In this document: one piece after another, positions 8,044-16,987 of the stretch
Position numbering within the stretch: position 1 is the first letter of the stretch
How the letters are laid out: every line of letters starts with the position of its first letter
Assembly (NCBI RefSeq): GCF_011297335.1
Contig: NZ_JAAOTJ010000021.1
Coordinates: 62,001-126,000 of the forward strand
Source: Catellatospora methionotrophica
GTDB lineage: Bacteria; Actinomycetota; Actinomycetes; Mycobacteriales; Micromonosporaceae
Direction: 5' to 3'
DNA: 64,000 nucleotides
Notes under the pieces: generated by a model
Told to the model about the DNA's origin: nothing
The model's input: the letters and a program-made list of their open reading frames with translations, nothing else
Database searches by the model: none
Program-made: the position numbers and the translations under genes

Positions 8044-11000
8044 TCAGTGGTGGCCGGATCCGGCCGCGATGTCGGCGATGACGAGGTCTTCCAGTCGCCT
8101 GGCGAACTCCGCCAGCACCGGGTGGTCGAACAGCAGCCGCACCGGCACGGCGCAGCCCAGGGTGTCGCGCAGCCGCCCGGCGACCCGCGTCGCGGCCAGC
8201 GAGTGCCCGCCCAGGCCGAAGAAACTGTCGTCGGCGCCGATGCACTCGGCGGTCAGCGTCTGCGCCCAGATCTCGGAGACCAGCTGCTCCATCACCGACT
8301 CGGGCGGGGTGTGCGGGCGGTCGGCTCCCGGCAGGGGCAGCGCGGCCATGTCGACCTTGCCGCTGGGCAGGACCGGGAAGGCGGCCAGCACCACCCAGCG
8401 GTGCGGCACCAGGTACTCGGGCAGCCGCTCCCTCAGGAACCGGGCCGCCTCCGCGCCGGTGATCTCCGTACCGGCCAGGTAGCCGACGAGATGGGCCTCG
8501 GCGTCGCGGCCGTGCGCGACCACGACCGCGTGCCCGACCAGCGGATGCTCGCGCAGCGCCGACTCGATCTCACCCAGCTCGACCCGGTAGCCCCGGATCT
8601 TCAGCTGGTGGTCGCGGCGGCCGCAGAAGACCAGCTCGCCGTCCGGGCGCAGCCGCACCAGGTCGCCGGTGCGGTAGCAGCGCCCGCCGGGCCGGAACGG
8701 GTCGGCCACGAACGCGGCCGCGCTCAGCTCGGCGCGGAGGTGGTAGCCCAGCGCCGGTCCCGCGCCGCCGATCCACAACTCGCCGGGCGACCCGGGCGGG
8801 GTCAGCCTGCCCAGCGGGTCCACGACGTACAGGCGCTCACCGGGCAGCGGGTGCCCGATCGGCACGGTCTCGTCCACGGCGTGCACCCGGTACGCGGCCG
8901 ACAGCACGGTCGCCTCGGTGGGGCCGTACACGTTCCACAGCTCGCCGACCCGGCCGAGCAGGTCCCGGGCCAGGGCCGGGTCCAGGGTCTCGCCGCCGCT
9001 CCACACCCGCAGCCCCGGCTGCCCGGCCCAGCCGGACGCCAGCAGGGTGCGCAGCATCGTCGGCGGCACATTCATCGCGGTGATCCGGTGCTCGGCGAGG
9101 CGCTCGGCGAGGCGGTGCCCGTCGACGGCGGCGTCGCGTTCGACGACCACGCAGCAGGCCCCGGCCGACAGGCTCGACCAGATCTCCGCGCACGACGTGT
9201 CGAAGCTCAGCGTCGCCACGGCGAGCATCCGGTCACCGGGCCCGATGCCCGGCTCGACGCCCAGCGAGGCCGCCAGCGAGGCGAGCCCCGCCTGCGCCAC
9301 GGCGACGCCCTTCGGCGTGCCCGTCGAACCGGAGGTGTAGAGCAGGTAGGTCAGGTCCTCGCCGCGTACCGGCTCCAGGTCCACCGGACCTGCGGAGGCC
9401 ACCGTGTCCAGGTCGAGCGCGCTGGTCCCGGCCACCGTGGCCGCGACGGCGGCGGTGGCCGTACGGCACAGCACGAGCCGCGCGCCGCCGTCGGTGGCCA
9501 GCCAGGCCAGCCGCTCGGCGGGCACCTCCGGCTCCAGCGGCAGGTACGCCGCACCGGCGCGCCACACCCCGAGCAGCGTCGACGGCAGCCGGTGGTCGCG
9601 GGGCAGGCACACCCCGACCACGTCGCCCCGGCCCGCACCCGCCTCCCGCAGCACCGCCGCGACCTCGGTCGACAGGTCCCACAGCTCCTGGAACGTCAGC
9701 CGCCCCGCCGGGCCGACCACGGCCGTGTCGTCCGGGCGCTGCCCGACCTGCCGCGCGATCACGTCCACGACCGTGGCGGGCGGGTCGAGAGCCGGTCCGG
9801 CGGCCCGCCGCAGCAGCTCCGCCTGCTCAGCGTCGTCGACCAGCGGCACCTGCGCCAGCGGCCGGTCCGGGTCGCCGGGCAGCCGCGACAGCGTCAGCAG
9901 CAGCCGATCGGCGAAGGCGTGCGCGGCGGCGTCGTCCAGCAGGTCGAGGTCGTACTCCACCTGCAGCTCGCTGCCGGTCGCGGTCTCGTTGACGTACACG
10001 GTCAGCGTGTTCTGCGCGCCGCCGCAGCCGAGCTCGCCAAGCAGCTCCAGGGCGATCCCGCCGTGTTCGGCGCGCACCGGCATGCCCGACGGCTGGGCCG
10101 ACAGCACCACCGGCGTGATCATCGCGCCGCGCGGCTGGGTGCCGATCGCGTGGAACAGGTCCTCGGTGGACGGCCGGGGCAGGTCCAGCGCCCGCGCCGT
10201 GGTCGCCGCCGACGCGGCGACGGCCTCCCGCAGGGTCGTGTGCGAGTCCAGGCGCAGCCGGACCGGCAGCACGTCCACCAGCGGGCCGATGACGCCGTCG
10301 CGTTCGGGTTCGGCCCGGCGGGCCGCGACCGCGCCCACCAGCACGTCGGCGCGGGCGGTGAGCCCGGCCAGCAGCAGCCCGAGCCCGGTCAGGTAACCGG
10401 CGAACAGGCTCGCGCCGCAGCCGGTGGCCAGCTTCGTGAGGCCGTCGACCAGCGCGGGCGGCAGCGGCCGGGTCAGCCGCCCGCCCCGGAACCCGCCGTG
10501 ACCGGTGAACAGGTCGGGCGGCGACGCGTCGGCCAGTTCCCGCGCCCACGACGCGGCGGCCTGCCCGGCGCGTGGATCGGCCCGCAGCGCGACGTCGCCG
10601 ACCTGCACCGCCGGACCGGCAGCCGCGCCCGGCTCGGCGAGTTCGGCGGCCAGCGCGGTGAGCAGCACCCCGACCGACCAGCCGTCGAAGGCCACGTGGT
10701 CGCTGACGACGACCAGTTCCGCGACGCCGTCGGCCAGCCGGATCAGCTCCGCCCGCAGCAGTGCCACCGGCGCGGCCAGGTCGAAGCAGTGCCGGGTCGC
10801 CCCGGCCGCGATCGCGGCGGCCGCGCGGTCCCGCTCGTCCGGGGCCAGCCCGCGCAGGTCGTGCTCACCCACCGGGACATCGGTGTACGCGCCCACGACC
10901 GCGACCGGCTCGCCGTCCTGCTCGACCACCCGGCTGCGCAGCACCTCGTGCCGCGACACCAGCGCGCCCAGCGCCCGGCGCAGCCCGTCGGCGGGGACCG

Positions 11001-12885
11001 GCCCGGTCAGGCGCGCCCGGAACGCCACCGTGGTCACCTGCGGCACGGTGCTGATCTGCCGCAGCGTCCACAGCTCCCGCTGCGTCGGCGTCAACGGGTG
11101 ACGCCCGCCGTCGGCGCGGCGCACCTGACCGGGCCGCCGCTCCGCCCCGGCCTGCCCGGGAGTCTGCAGCGCGGCGAGCACGGCCACGGTCGGCTCGGCC
11201 GTCACCAGCGCGGCGAGGGCGGCGACGGTCGGCTCGGCGAGGAAGGCCGCCAGCGGGACGGTGGTGTCGAACGCGCGACCGGCGAGCGTGCACAGGCGGG
11301 CGGCGGTCAGCGAGTGCCCGCCCAGCTCGCCGAAGCGGTCCAGCACCCCGACCGCGGGCAGCCCCAGCACCTGCCCGGCCAGCTCCGCCAGCGTGGCCTC
11401 GGTCGCGGTGCGCGGCGCGACGTAAGGCGTCGCGTCGTCCCGTCCCGCCGCGACCTCCGGCAGCGCCGCTTTGTCGATCTTGCCGTTCGGGTTGAGTGGC
11501 AGCCGCTCGGCGACCCGGAACCGGGTCGGCACCAGGTGCTCGGGCACCTGCCCGCGCAGCCAGGCGCGCAGCTCCCGCTCGTCGACCCCGGCCGCCTCGA
11601 CATGCCCGACCAGGTACGCCGCACCGTCGCCGTCGGCCCGTGCCAGCACGCACGCGCGCCGCACCGCCGGGTGGCGTACCAGCACCGCCTCCACCTCGCC
11701 CGGCTCCACCCGGTAGCCCCGGATCTTCACCTGGTCGTCGGCCCGGCCCGCGAAACGCAGCACCTCGCCGTCGCGCCGGACCAGGTCGCCCGAGCGGTAC
11801 ACCCGGCCGCCGCCGGGCTCGACGGCGAACGCGGCCGACTCCCGCCCGAGGTAGCCGCGCGCCACCACGGGGCCGCCGATCCACAGCTCGCCCAGCTCGC
11901 CGTCCGGGACCGGGCGGCCCGCCCCGTCGCGTACGGACAGCACCGCGCCCGCGATCGGGCCGCCGATCGGCGGCTCACCCACGGCGTCCCGGTCGATCTC
12001 GGCGATCGCGCAGGTGGTGGTGCACTCGGTCGGCCCGTACAGGTTGCGCACCCGGCGCACGCCGGGGTTGGCGTAGATGCGGTCGACCAGGGACCGGGTC
12101 AGCGGCTCGCCACCGGCGAACACGGCGCGCACGCCCGGCGGCAGCGGGTCGCGCAGCAGCGCCGCCAGCGCGGACGGCACGCCGTACACGGTGGTCACCT
12201 CGTCGCGGGCGGGCAGGGTCGGCAGCGCCAGCAGGTTGTCGGCCAGGATCACCGTGCCGCCCGCGATCAGCGGCAGGAACAGCTGGCTGACCGACGGGTC
12301 GAAGCAGATCGAGGCGGTGGCCAGCATGCCGCGCAGTTCCTCGGCGGGGTAGTGCGCCGCCTCCCAGCGCAGCAGGTTCATCGTCTGCCGGTGCTCCACG
12401 ACGACGCCTTTCGGCTGGCCGGTGGAGCCGGAGGTGTAGATGACGTAGGCGGGGTCGTCGGCCGCGCCGGTGCGCTCCGGTTCCGCGAACCTGCCGGTGT
12501 CGGCGGGTTCGTCGACCAGGACCGTGGTGAGGTCCAGCCCGTCGAGCGCGGCCCGCACCGACCGCGCGGTGGCGACCAGGGCCATGCCCGCGTCGGCGGC
12601 GATGTACGCCAGCCGCTGCGAGGGGTAGGCCGGGTCCAGCGGCACGTACGCCGCGCCGGTCTTCAGCACGCCCAGCAGGGTCGGCAGCAGGTGCTCGTCG
12701 CGGGCGACACAGACGCCGACCAGCGTGCCCGGCCCGGCCCCGGCCCGGCGCAGCAGTCCGGCCACCCGCTCGGCCCGGTCGTCGAGTGCGGCATAGGTCG
12801 TGCGCGCCCGCCCGGCGATCACCGCGACCCGGTCCGGTCCTACCCGGACCTGCTGCTCGAACGCCTCGTGGATGCGCTCCGCCAT
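8044..12885 (-). CDS. NRPS, bimodular starter protein A-PCP-C-A-PCP
   Basis: 1,613 residues beginning directly with an adenylation domain, so a chain-initiating protein. Order: A1 (YTSGSTGQPKG near 155, LYGPTE, NGKID), PCP1 (LGGHSL near 525), condensation (about 585-1,010), A2 (YTSGSTGTPKG, SFDTSCAEIW, NVYGPTE), PCP2 (LGGHSL near 1,570). The condensation signature reads SDHVAFDGWS: the first His of HHxxxDG is Asp, while the second, catalytic His remains. Hand-read pockets are about D-P-S-Y-F-G-L-T-C (A1) and D-T-A-N-W-G-V-V-L (A2); neither matches a code I know. ATG 12885 is chosen over upstream in-frame starts because GGGAGGA lies 5-6 nt before it and the adenylation fold begins there. First gene of the NRPS operon; no MbtH-like gene is visible in the window. 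Confidence 0.93.
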   Translation of the reverse strand: MAERIHEAFEQQVRVGPDRVAVIAGRARTTYAALDDRAERVAGLLRRAGAGPGTLVGVCVARDEHLLPTLLGVLKTGAAYVPLDPAYPSQRLAYIAADAGMALVATARSVRAALDGLDLTTVLVDEPADTGRFAEPERTGAADDPAYVIYTSGSTGQPKGVVVEHRQTMNLLRWEAAHYPAEELRGMLATASICFDPSVSQLFLPLIAGGTVILADNLLALPTLPARDEVTTVYGVPSALAALLRDPLPPGVRAVFAGGEPLTRSLVDRIYANPGVRRVRNLYGPTECTTTCAIAEIDRDAVGEPPIGGPIAGAVLSVRDGAGRPVPDGELGELWIGGPVVARGYLGRESAAFAVEPGGGRVYRSGDLVRRDGEVLRFAGRADDQVKIRGYRVEPGEVEAVLVRHPAVRRACVLARADGDGAAYLVGHVEAAGVDERELRAWLRGQVPEHLVPTRFRVAERLPLNPNGKIDKAALPEVAAGRDDATPYVAPRTATEATLAELAGQVLGLPAVGVLDRFGELGGHSLTAARLCTLAGRAFDTTVPLAAFLAEPTVAALAALVTAEPTVAVLAALQTPGQAGAERRPGQVRRADGGRHPLTPTQRELWTLRQISTVPQVTTVAFRARLTGPVPADGLRRALGALVSRHEVLRSRVVEQDGEPVAVVGAYTDVPVGEHDLRGLAPDERDRAAAAIAAGATRHCFDLAAPVALLRAELIRLADGVAELVVVSDHVAFDGWSVGVLLTALAAELAEPGAAAGPAVQVGDVALRADPRAGQAAASWARELADASPPDLFTGHGGFRGGRLTRPLPPALVDGLTKLATGCGASLFAGYLTGLGLLLAGLTARADVLVGAVAARRAEPERDGVIGPLVDVLPVRLRLDSHTTLREAVAASAATTARALDLPRPSTEDLFHAIGTQPRGAMITPVVLSAQPSGMPVRAEHGGIALELLGELGCGGAQNTLTVYVNETATGSELQVEYDLDLLDDAAAHAFADRLLLTLSRLPGDPDRPLAQVPLVDDAEQAELLRRAAGPALDPPATVVDVIARQVGQRPDDTAVVGPAGRLTFQELWDLSTEVAAVLREAGAGRGDVVGVCLPRDHRLPSTLLGVWRAGAAYLPLEPEVPAERLAWLATDGGARLVLCRTATAAVAATVAGTSALDLDTVASAGPVDLEPVRGEDLTYLLYTSGSTGTPKGVAVAQAGLASLAASLGVEPGIGPGDRMLAVATLSFDTSCAEIWSSLSAGACCVVVERDAAVDGHRLAERLAEHRITAMNVPPTMLRTLLASGWAGQPGLRVWSGGETLDPALARDLLGRVGELWNVYGPTEATVLSAAYRVHAVDETVPIGHPLPGERLYVVDPLGRLTPPGSPGELWIGGAGPALGYHLRAELSAAAFVADPFRPGGRCYRTGDLVRLRPDGELVFCGRRDHQLKIRGYRVELGEIESALREHPLVGHAVVVAHGRDAEAHLVGYLAGTEITGAEAARFLRERLPEYLVPHRWVVLAAFPVLPSGKVDMAALPLPGADRPHTPPESVMEQLVSEIWAQTLTAECIGADDSFFGLGGHSLAATRVAGRLRDTLGCAVPVRLLFDHPVLAEFARRLEDLVIADIAAGSGHH

Positions 12886-13036
12886 GCAGATCCTCCCAGC
12901 TAGACCTGGCCGGACGCGCGTCCGCTCAGCGGGGTCGCATCCATGCTCACCTGTGTCAGTCGGGTAGCGTACTCGGCCTTCGCTCGTTACCAGAACCGTC
13001 GTTCGGGGACAGTCCACAAAAGATCACCGTTATACG
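12886..13036 (-). promoter_or_regulatory. upstream region of the NRPS operon
   Basis: About 150 bp lie between a terminator-like hairpin and the NRPS ribosome site (GGGAGGA). No open frame covers it convincingly. It is noticeably more AT-rich than its neighbours, so the operon promoter should be here, but no clear -35/-10 pair could be assigned by eye. Confidence 0.4.
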
Positions 13037-13068
13037 GAACCGGCCCAGGCGCTGGCCTGGACCGGTTC
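13037..13068 (-). terminator. hairpin downstream of the P450 gene
   Basis: 14-bp stem (GAACCGGCCCAGGC pairing with GCCTGGACCGGTTC, one mismatch) and a 4-nt loop, 40 bp after the P450 stop and before the NRPS promoter region. It has no T-tract, as is usual for high-GC actinomycetes. It suggests the P450/ferredoxin transcript and the NRPS transcript are separable. Confidence 0.6.
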
Positions 13069-13107
13069 GAACAAACGTACTAATCTTGGTGTCTGAACTG
13101 CTGAGGT

Positions 13108-14337
13108 TCAGTTCGGCAGCACCCCGTCGTAGGCGATCGGCAGGTGGATCGGCCCCCGCAGCACCGGGCTCGGCCGGTAGGGCGGCGGGTCGCTCACGAG
13201 CCTCGGGTTCTGCAGCCGCTTGGCCAACTGGGTCAGCGCGAGCTGTGCCTCCAACCGGGCCAGCGGCGCGCCGAAGCAGTAGTGCACGCCGTTGCCGAAC
13301 GCCAGGTGCACGTTGTCGGCCCGGTCCGGGTCGAACCGGTCGGCGTGCGGGATGCACTCGGTGTCGCGGTTGCCCGACGCCAGCACCAGCACGATCGGGT
13401 GGCCCTTGCGGATCGTCGTGCCGCCGATCTCGATGTCGGCGACCGCCGTACGGTTGGGCAGGAAGTGCACCGAGCCCTCGTACCGCAGCAGCTCCTCGAC
13501 CATCCGCACGGCGTAGTCGGGCTCGGTGCGCAGCCGCTCCAGCGCCTCCGGGTGGCGCAGCAGGGTCAGCCAGCCGTTGGCGATCAGGTTCACCGTGGTC
13601 TCGTGCCCGGCGATGAGCAGCAGGATCAGCGCCGAGAACAGGTCGCCGCCCTCCAGCCGCCCATCCGGGCCGTCGTCGGTGACGAAGCCGGACAGCATGT
13701 CGTCGCCCGGATTGGCCCGCTTGCTCTGCGCGAGCTGGAACATGTACATGCCCAGCTGCTGGAACGCGTCGGCACGCTGCTGGGCCACCTCGGGGGAGTC
13801 CTTGCCCGTCGAGTCCACGATCGGCCCGACCCACTGGCTGAACCGCGGCTCGTCCTCCGGCGGCACCCCGAGCAGGCCGGTGATCGCCGCGACCGGGAAC
13901 GGGTACGCGACGTCGTCGACCAGGTCGCACTGCTGCCGGTCGGCGAGACCGTCGATGAGCTTGGTGACCACGTCCTCCAGCAGCGGCGTCAGCTTGTCGA
14001 CGCGGTCCGGCCGGTGCGGCGGGCCGAACTGGCGCATCGCGATACGGCGCAGCGTGTCGTGGCGCGGCGGGTCGGTGCGGATGAAGCTCGGCGGCAGGTT
14101 GCTGCCCGCCTGCGCCAGCGGCCCGGCCTTGTCGGCGAACTCCGGCAGCAGGTTCGCCGGATCGGAGCTGATCCGGGGATCGTGCAGCAGCGCGTAGATC
14201 TCCCGGAACGTGCTGACCACGAAACTGCCGTCGGCCTCCAGCCACACCGGCTGGCTGCGCAGCTTCTCGTACAGCGGCCACGGGTTGGCCCGGCTGCCGA
14301 AGTCGGTGATCTCCTGGAAGAGACTGGGTTCGGTCAT
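13108..14337 (-). CDS. cytochrome P450 (bacterial class I, CYP107-like)
   Basis: 409-residue soluble P450. The I-helix oxygen-activation motif is AGHETT, the K-helix ExxR is within EELLR, and the heme loop is FGNGVHYCFG with the axial Cys. Start at MTEPSLF is supported by GAGGAG 6 nt upstream. The gene lies 65 bp downstream of a ferredoxin-reductase fusion on the same strand, so its electrons probably come from that protein. Its place beside the NRPS genes implies hydroxylation or cross-linking of the peptide or of a carrier-bound amino acid; which one cannot be told from the sequence. The CYP family call is by general resemblance only. Confidence 0.93.
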   Translation of the reverse strand: MTEPSLFQEITDFGSRANPWPLYEKLRSQPVWLEADGSFVVSTFREIYALLHDPRISSDPANLLPEFADKAGPLAQAGSNLPPSFIRTDPPRHDTLRRIAMRQFGPPHRPDRVDKLTPLLEDVVTKLIDGLADRQQCDLVDDVAYPFPVAAITGLLGVPPEDEPRFSQWVGPIVDSTGKDSPEVAQQRADAFQQLGMYMFQLAQSKRANPGDDMLSGFVTDDGPDGRLEGGDLFSALILLLIAGHETTVNLIANGWLTLLRHPEALERLRTEPDYAVRMVEELLRYEGSVHFLPNRTAVADIEIGGTTIRKGHPIVLVLASGNRDTECIPHADRFDPDRADNVHLAFGNGVHYCFGAPLARLEAQLALTQLAKRLQNPRLVSDPPPYRPSPVLRGPIHLPIAYDGVLPN

Positions 14338-14402
14338 GACGGCTCCTCGCTGCGCTCGTCACCGTCGTACGACACGGTGCTCATGATGTGCTCGCTCCTG
14401 CC

Positions 14403-16013
14403 TCAGCGTCGCCGGTTCGGCCGGACCAGCACGGCGCGGCGCTCGCTGGGGTCGTGGCCGGTGACCACGACGGTCGCCTCCCGGCCGGGGTAGGTCCGCT
14501 CCGGGAACTCGGCGGGCACCGGGGTGCGGTCCGCCGGCGGGTTGGTCATGTCGTACGGCAGCGGGAACGGCGCGGCCTGCTCGATGAGCTGCTCGTAGAA
14601 GTCGAGCCACTTGCCCTGGTTCCAGCTCACCGCGCCGACGACCCGGCCCTTGTACCCGTACGCGGCGACGAACTGCCGGCTCTCCACCGAGCCCTGCGTG
14701 ATCGCGATCTGGTCGGCGATCGGCGGCACGCCCACCGACTTGATGTTGTGGCCGAACTGCAGCGACCAGAACGCGGGCATCTCCAGGTGCGGCCAGCGGT
14801 CGGTCTCACCACTGATCATGTTGTGCGCGGCGACCTCGGCCTGGGTGACCGCGTTGCCCCAGTGCTCCATCGCCAGGAACTGGTAGCCGAACATCGGCTG
14901 CGGCTGGCGGGCCACGTCCCCGGCGACGAAGACATCGTCGGTGACCAGGCCCGCGGCGGTGAACGCCCGGCAGCCCGCGTCGCAGGCCAGGCCCCATACG
15001 CCCACGGCCAGCCCGGCGCTCTCCAGCCACTCCACGTTGCGGATGCCGCCCAGCGCCACCACGACGACGTCCACCTCGATGGTGGTGCCGTCCGACAGCA
15101 CCGCCCGGCGCACCTTGCCGTCCTCGCCCTGCAGCGCGTTCACCTTCGTGTGCGTACGCAGGTCCACGCCGTGCTCGCGCATGATGCCCGCCGAGATCCG
15201 GCCCATCACCCCGCCCAGCGCCCCCGACAGCGGCCCCGGGCCCGCCTCGGCCACCGTCACCGGGATGCCCAGCTCGACGCAGACCGAGGCCATCTCGGAG
15301 CCGGTGAACCCGGACCCGATCACCAGCACCCGGCTCGGGTGCGCCATCAGGCGCTCGCGCAGCCCGGCGGCGTCGCCCCTGGTCCGGATGGTGAACACCC
15401 CGTCCAGCGCAGCCTCCTCCGGCACCGGCCACGGCCTCGCCCGCACCCCGGTCGCCACGAGCAGCCGGTCGAACTCGACCTCCGCGCCGTCGGCCAGCAC
15501 CACCCGCTTGCGCTCCAGGTCCAGGCTGCTGGCCGCGACCCCGAGCCGCCACTGCGCGTCGACGTCGCGCCGTCGCGGCAGCGTCGTGTCAGCCGAGGTC
15601 ACGAAACCGGTCTGCACCTGCTTGGACAGCGGCGGCCGGTCGTACGGCTCCTCCGGCTCGTCGCCGATCACCGTCAGCGAGCCGCTGAACCCCTCGGCCC
15701 GCAGCTGCTCGGCGGCCTTCAACCCGGCCAGCGACGCCCCCACGATGACGATGCGCCCGTCCCGGCGCAACCGGTCGCCCTTGGCCGCCACGACCGTCTC
15801 CCCGGGCGGCGGGAGCGGCAGGTCGGCCATGTCGACCTGCAACGCCTGCACCGGGCACGCGGCCGCCGCCCGCAGCACCTTCACCCGCTGGTCGTCCGAC
15901 GGCGCCGGGTCGAACATGAGCGCCTCGTCGCCGACCATCCGAAAAGCCTCAGGAGCCAGAAACGCACACTGCGCATACCCCTGGCACTTGGTCAGATCCA
16001 CCACCACACGCAT
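14403..16013 (-). CDS. ferredoxin-ferredoxin reductase fusion (P450 redox partner)
   Basis: 536-residue single-chain redox partner. Residues 1-65 are a small ferredoxin with Cys10, Cys16 and Cys53-Pro (CxxYxxC...CP); the usual fourth ligand position holds Tyr13, as in 3Fe-4S-type P450 ferredoxins with a variant residue. From about residue 80 an FAD/NAD(P)H reductase follows: FAD motif VGASLAG, NAD-binding GSGFTGSE, and the FAD-closing DDVFVAGDVA. It should pass electrons from NAD(P)H through FAD and the iron-sulfur cluster to the adjacent P450. Start ATG 16013 (MRVVVDLTKC) fits the ferredoxin N-terminus; in-frame codons further upstream add a non-homologous leader. First gene of the P450 pair. 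Confidence 0.92.
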   Translation of the reverse strand: MRVVVDLTKCQGYAQCAFLAPEAFRMVGDEALMFDPAPSDDQRVKVLRAAAACPVQALQVDMADLPLPPPGETVVAAKGDRLRRDGRIVIVGASLAGLKAAEQLRAEGFSGSLTVIGDEPEEPYDRPPLSKQVQTGFVTSADTTLPRRRDVDAQWRLGVAASSLDLERKRVVLADGAEVEFDRLLVATGVRARPWPVPEEAALDGVFTIRTRGDAAGLRERLMAHPSRVLVIGSGFTGSEMASVCVELGIPVTVAEAGPGPLSGALGGVMGRISAGIMREHGVDLRTHTKVNALQGEDGKVRRAVLSDGTTIEVDVVVVALGGIRNVEWLESAGLAVGVWGLACDAGCRAFTAAGLVTDDVFVAGDVARQPQPMFGYQFLAMEHWGNAVTQAEVAAHNMISGETDRWPHLEMPAFWSLQFGHNIKSVGVPPIADQIAITQGSVESRQFVAAYGYKGRVVGAVSWNQGKWLDFYEQLIEQAAPFPLPYDMTNPPADRTPVPAEFPERTYPGREATVVVTGHDPSERRAVLVRPNRRR

Positions 16014-16089
16014 GGCCTCATTCTTCGCGCCCACCCTCCCAACCCGCCCCGAATCCGCACAATTCGCGGCCGCCAACCCACCCTTTCCC

Positions 16090-16156
16090 GCCGCAACTCT
16101 TAAAGACTTGCCGCATCCAGGTCTGGTTGACGCCGCGACTCTTTAAGAGTTGCGGC
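16090..16156. repeat. structured intergenic repeat, copy 1
   Basis: Two arms: 16090-16106 (GCCGCAACTCTTAAAGA) is the exact inverse complement of 16140-16156. The right arm is itself near-palindromic (16132-16156). Copy 2 at 25714-25780 shares the core and the same arm spacing. It starts about 30 nt after the stop of the minus-strand HAD gene, so it could end that transcript. Flanked by a C-rich stretch (left) and a G-rich tract (right). Confidence 0.75.
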
Positions 16157-16160
16157 TGGC

Positions 16161-16186
16161 TGGGCGGGGGTGGGGGTGGGGGTGGG
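16161..16186 (+). other. G-rich tract, potential G-quadruplex
   Basis: Several consecutive G3-G5 runs separated by single bases, between the repeat arm and the HAD stop codon. It has the form expected of a quadruplex. On the coding (minus) strand it is a C-tract in the 3' untranslated region. Confidence 0.45.
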
Positions 16187-16933
16187 TCAGGAGAGGGCGA
16201 GGGAGACGGCGCGGTGGAGGCCGTTGGGGCGGCCGGGGGAGGCGGCGGGGACGACGAGGGCGGCGCAGCCGGCGTTGACGGCGCCCGCGTCGGCAGGGGT
16301 GTCGCCGACCATGAGGGCGCGTTCGGGGTCGACCGACAGCATGCCGCAGGCCCGCAGGAAGATCTTCGGATCGGGCTTGATGCAGCCGACCTCGTACGAC
16401 AGCACGAGCGTGTCGAACAGCGCGGTCAGGCCCCAGGCGTCCAGCAGCGGGCGCAGGTCGAAGCCGATGTTGCTGACCAGCGCGGTGCGGACCCCGGCGG
16501 CCCGCAGCGTGGTCAGCGTGTTCATCACGTCGGGATAGGGCGTCCACCCGGCCGGGGTCAGCACCCGCGCGTAGAGGGCGTCGGCCAGCCCGGGGACGTC
16601 GTTGGGCACGGTCGCCGCCAGGCCGGTGTACACCTGCCGGTGGGCGTGCTCGTACAGATCGCGGTCCGCCCAGGCCTCGGACAGCGCCACCGGCACCCGC
16701 ACCGGCGGCGACACGCCCGGCAGCGCACCGGCCGTGGAAAGGCGGTCGGCCAGCACCGTGGCCCTGCCCCGGTCCAGCGTGACGCCGCAGTCGGCGGCGG
16801 CCGCGGTGACCCAGGCGACCGGGTCCACGGTCATGGCCAGCGTGCCGTGGAAATCGAAGAGCACGGCATCGAGGGCGCGCTGACCGTCGATCCGTGCCGG
16901 GTGGGCGGACGGCTGCGGCAGGGACTCGGGCAC
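16187..16933 (-). CDS. HAD-superfamily hydrolase
   Basis: 248-residue haloacid-dehalogenase phosphatase-like protein. Motif I is FDFHGTL (nucleophile Asp; the usual second Asp of DxDGT is His), motif II LVSNIG, motif III the Lys in IKPDPKIF, motif IV VGDTPADAG. A helical cap lies between motifs I and II. The His variant of motif I recurs in actinobacterial HAD proteins of unknown substrate, so this is probably a phosphatase for an undefined small molecule. GTG 16933 is taken as start because it gives a normal leader before motif I; later ATG codons fall after the nucleophile. Divergent from the helicase gene, 54 bp between starts. Confidence 0.85.
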   Translation of the reverse strand: MPESLPQPSAHPARIDGQRALDAVLFDFHGTLAMTVDPVAWVTAAAADCGVTLDRGRATVLADRLSTAGALPGVSPPVRVPVALSEAWADRDLYEHAHRQVYTGLAATVPNDVPGLADALYARVLTPAGWTPYPDVMNTLTTLRAAGVRTALVSNIGFDLRPLLDAWGLTALFDTLVLSYEVGCIKPDPKIFLRACGMLSVDPERALMVGDTPADAGAVNAGCAALVVPAASPGRPNGLHRAVSLALS

Positions 16934-16974
16934 GTCAGCAGGATACCGACCTGCGCCGACTGGCCTCTTTCGCC

Positions 16975-16987
16975 TAGCCTTTGCGGT
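16975..16987 (+). promoter_or_regulatory. leaderless promoter of the helicase gene
   Basis: -10 hexamer TAGCCT (16975-16980), then 7 nt, then ATG, with no ribosome site. Transcription would begin at or next to the start codon. Confidence 0.55.
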
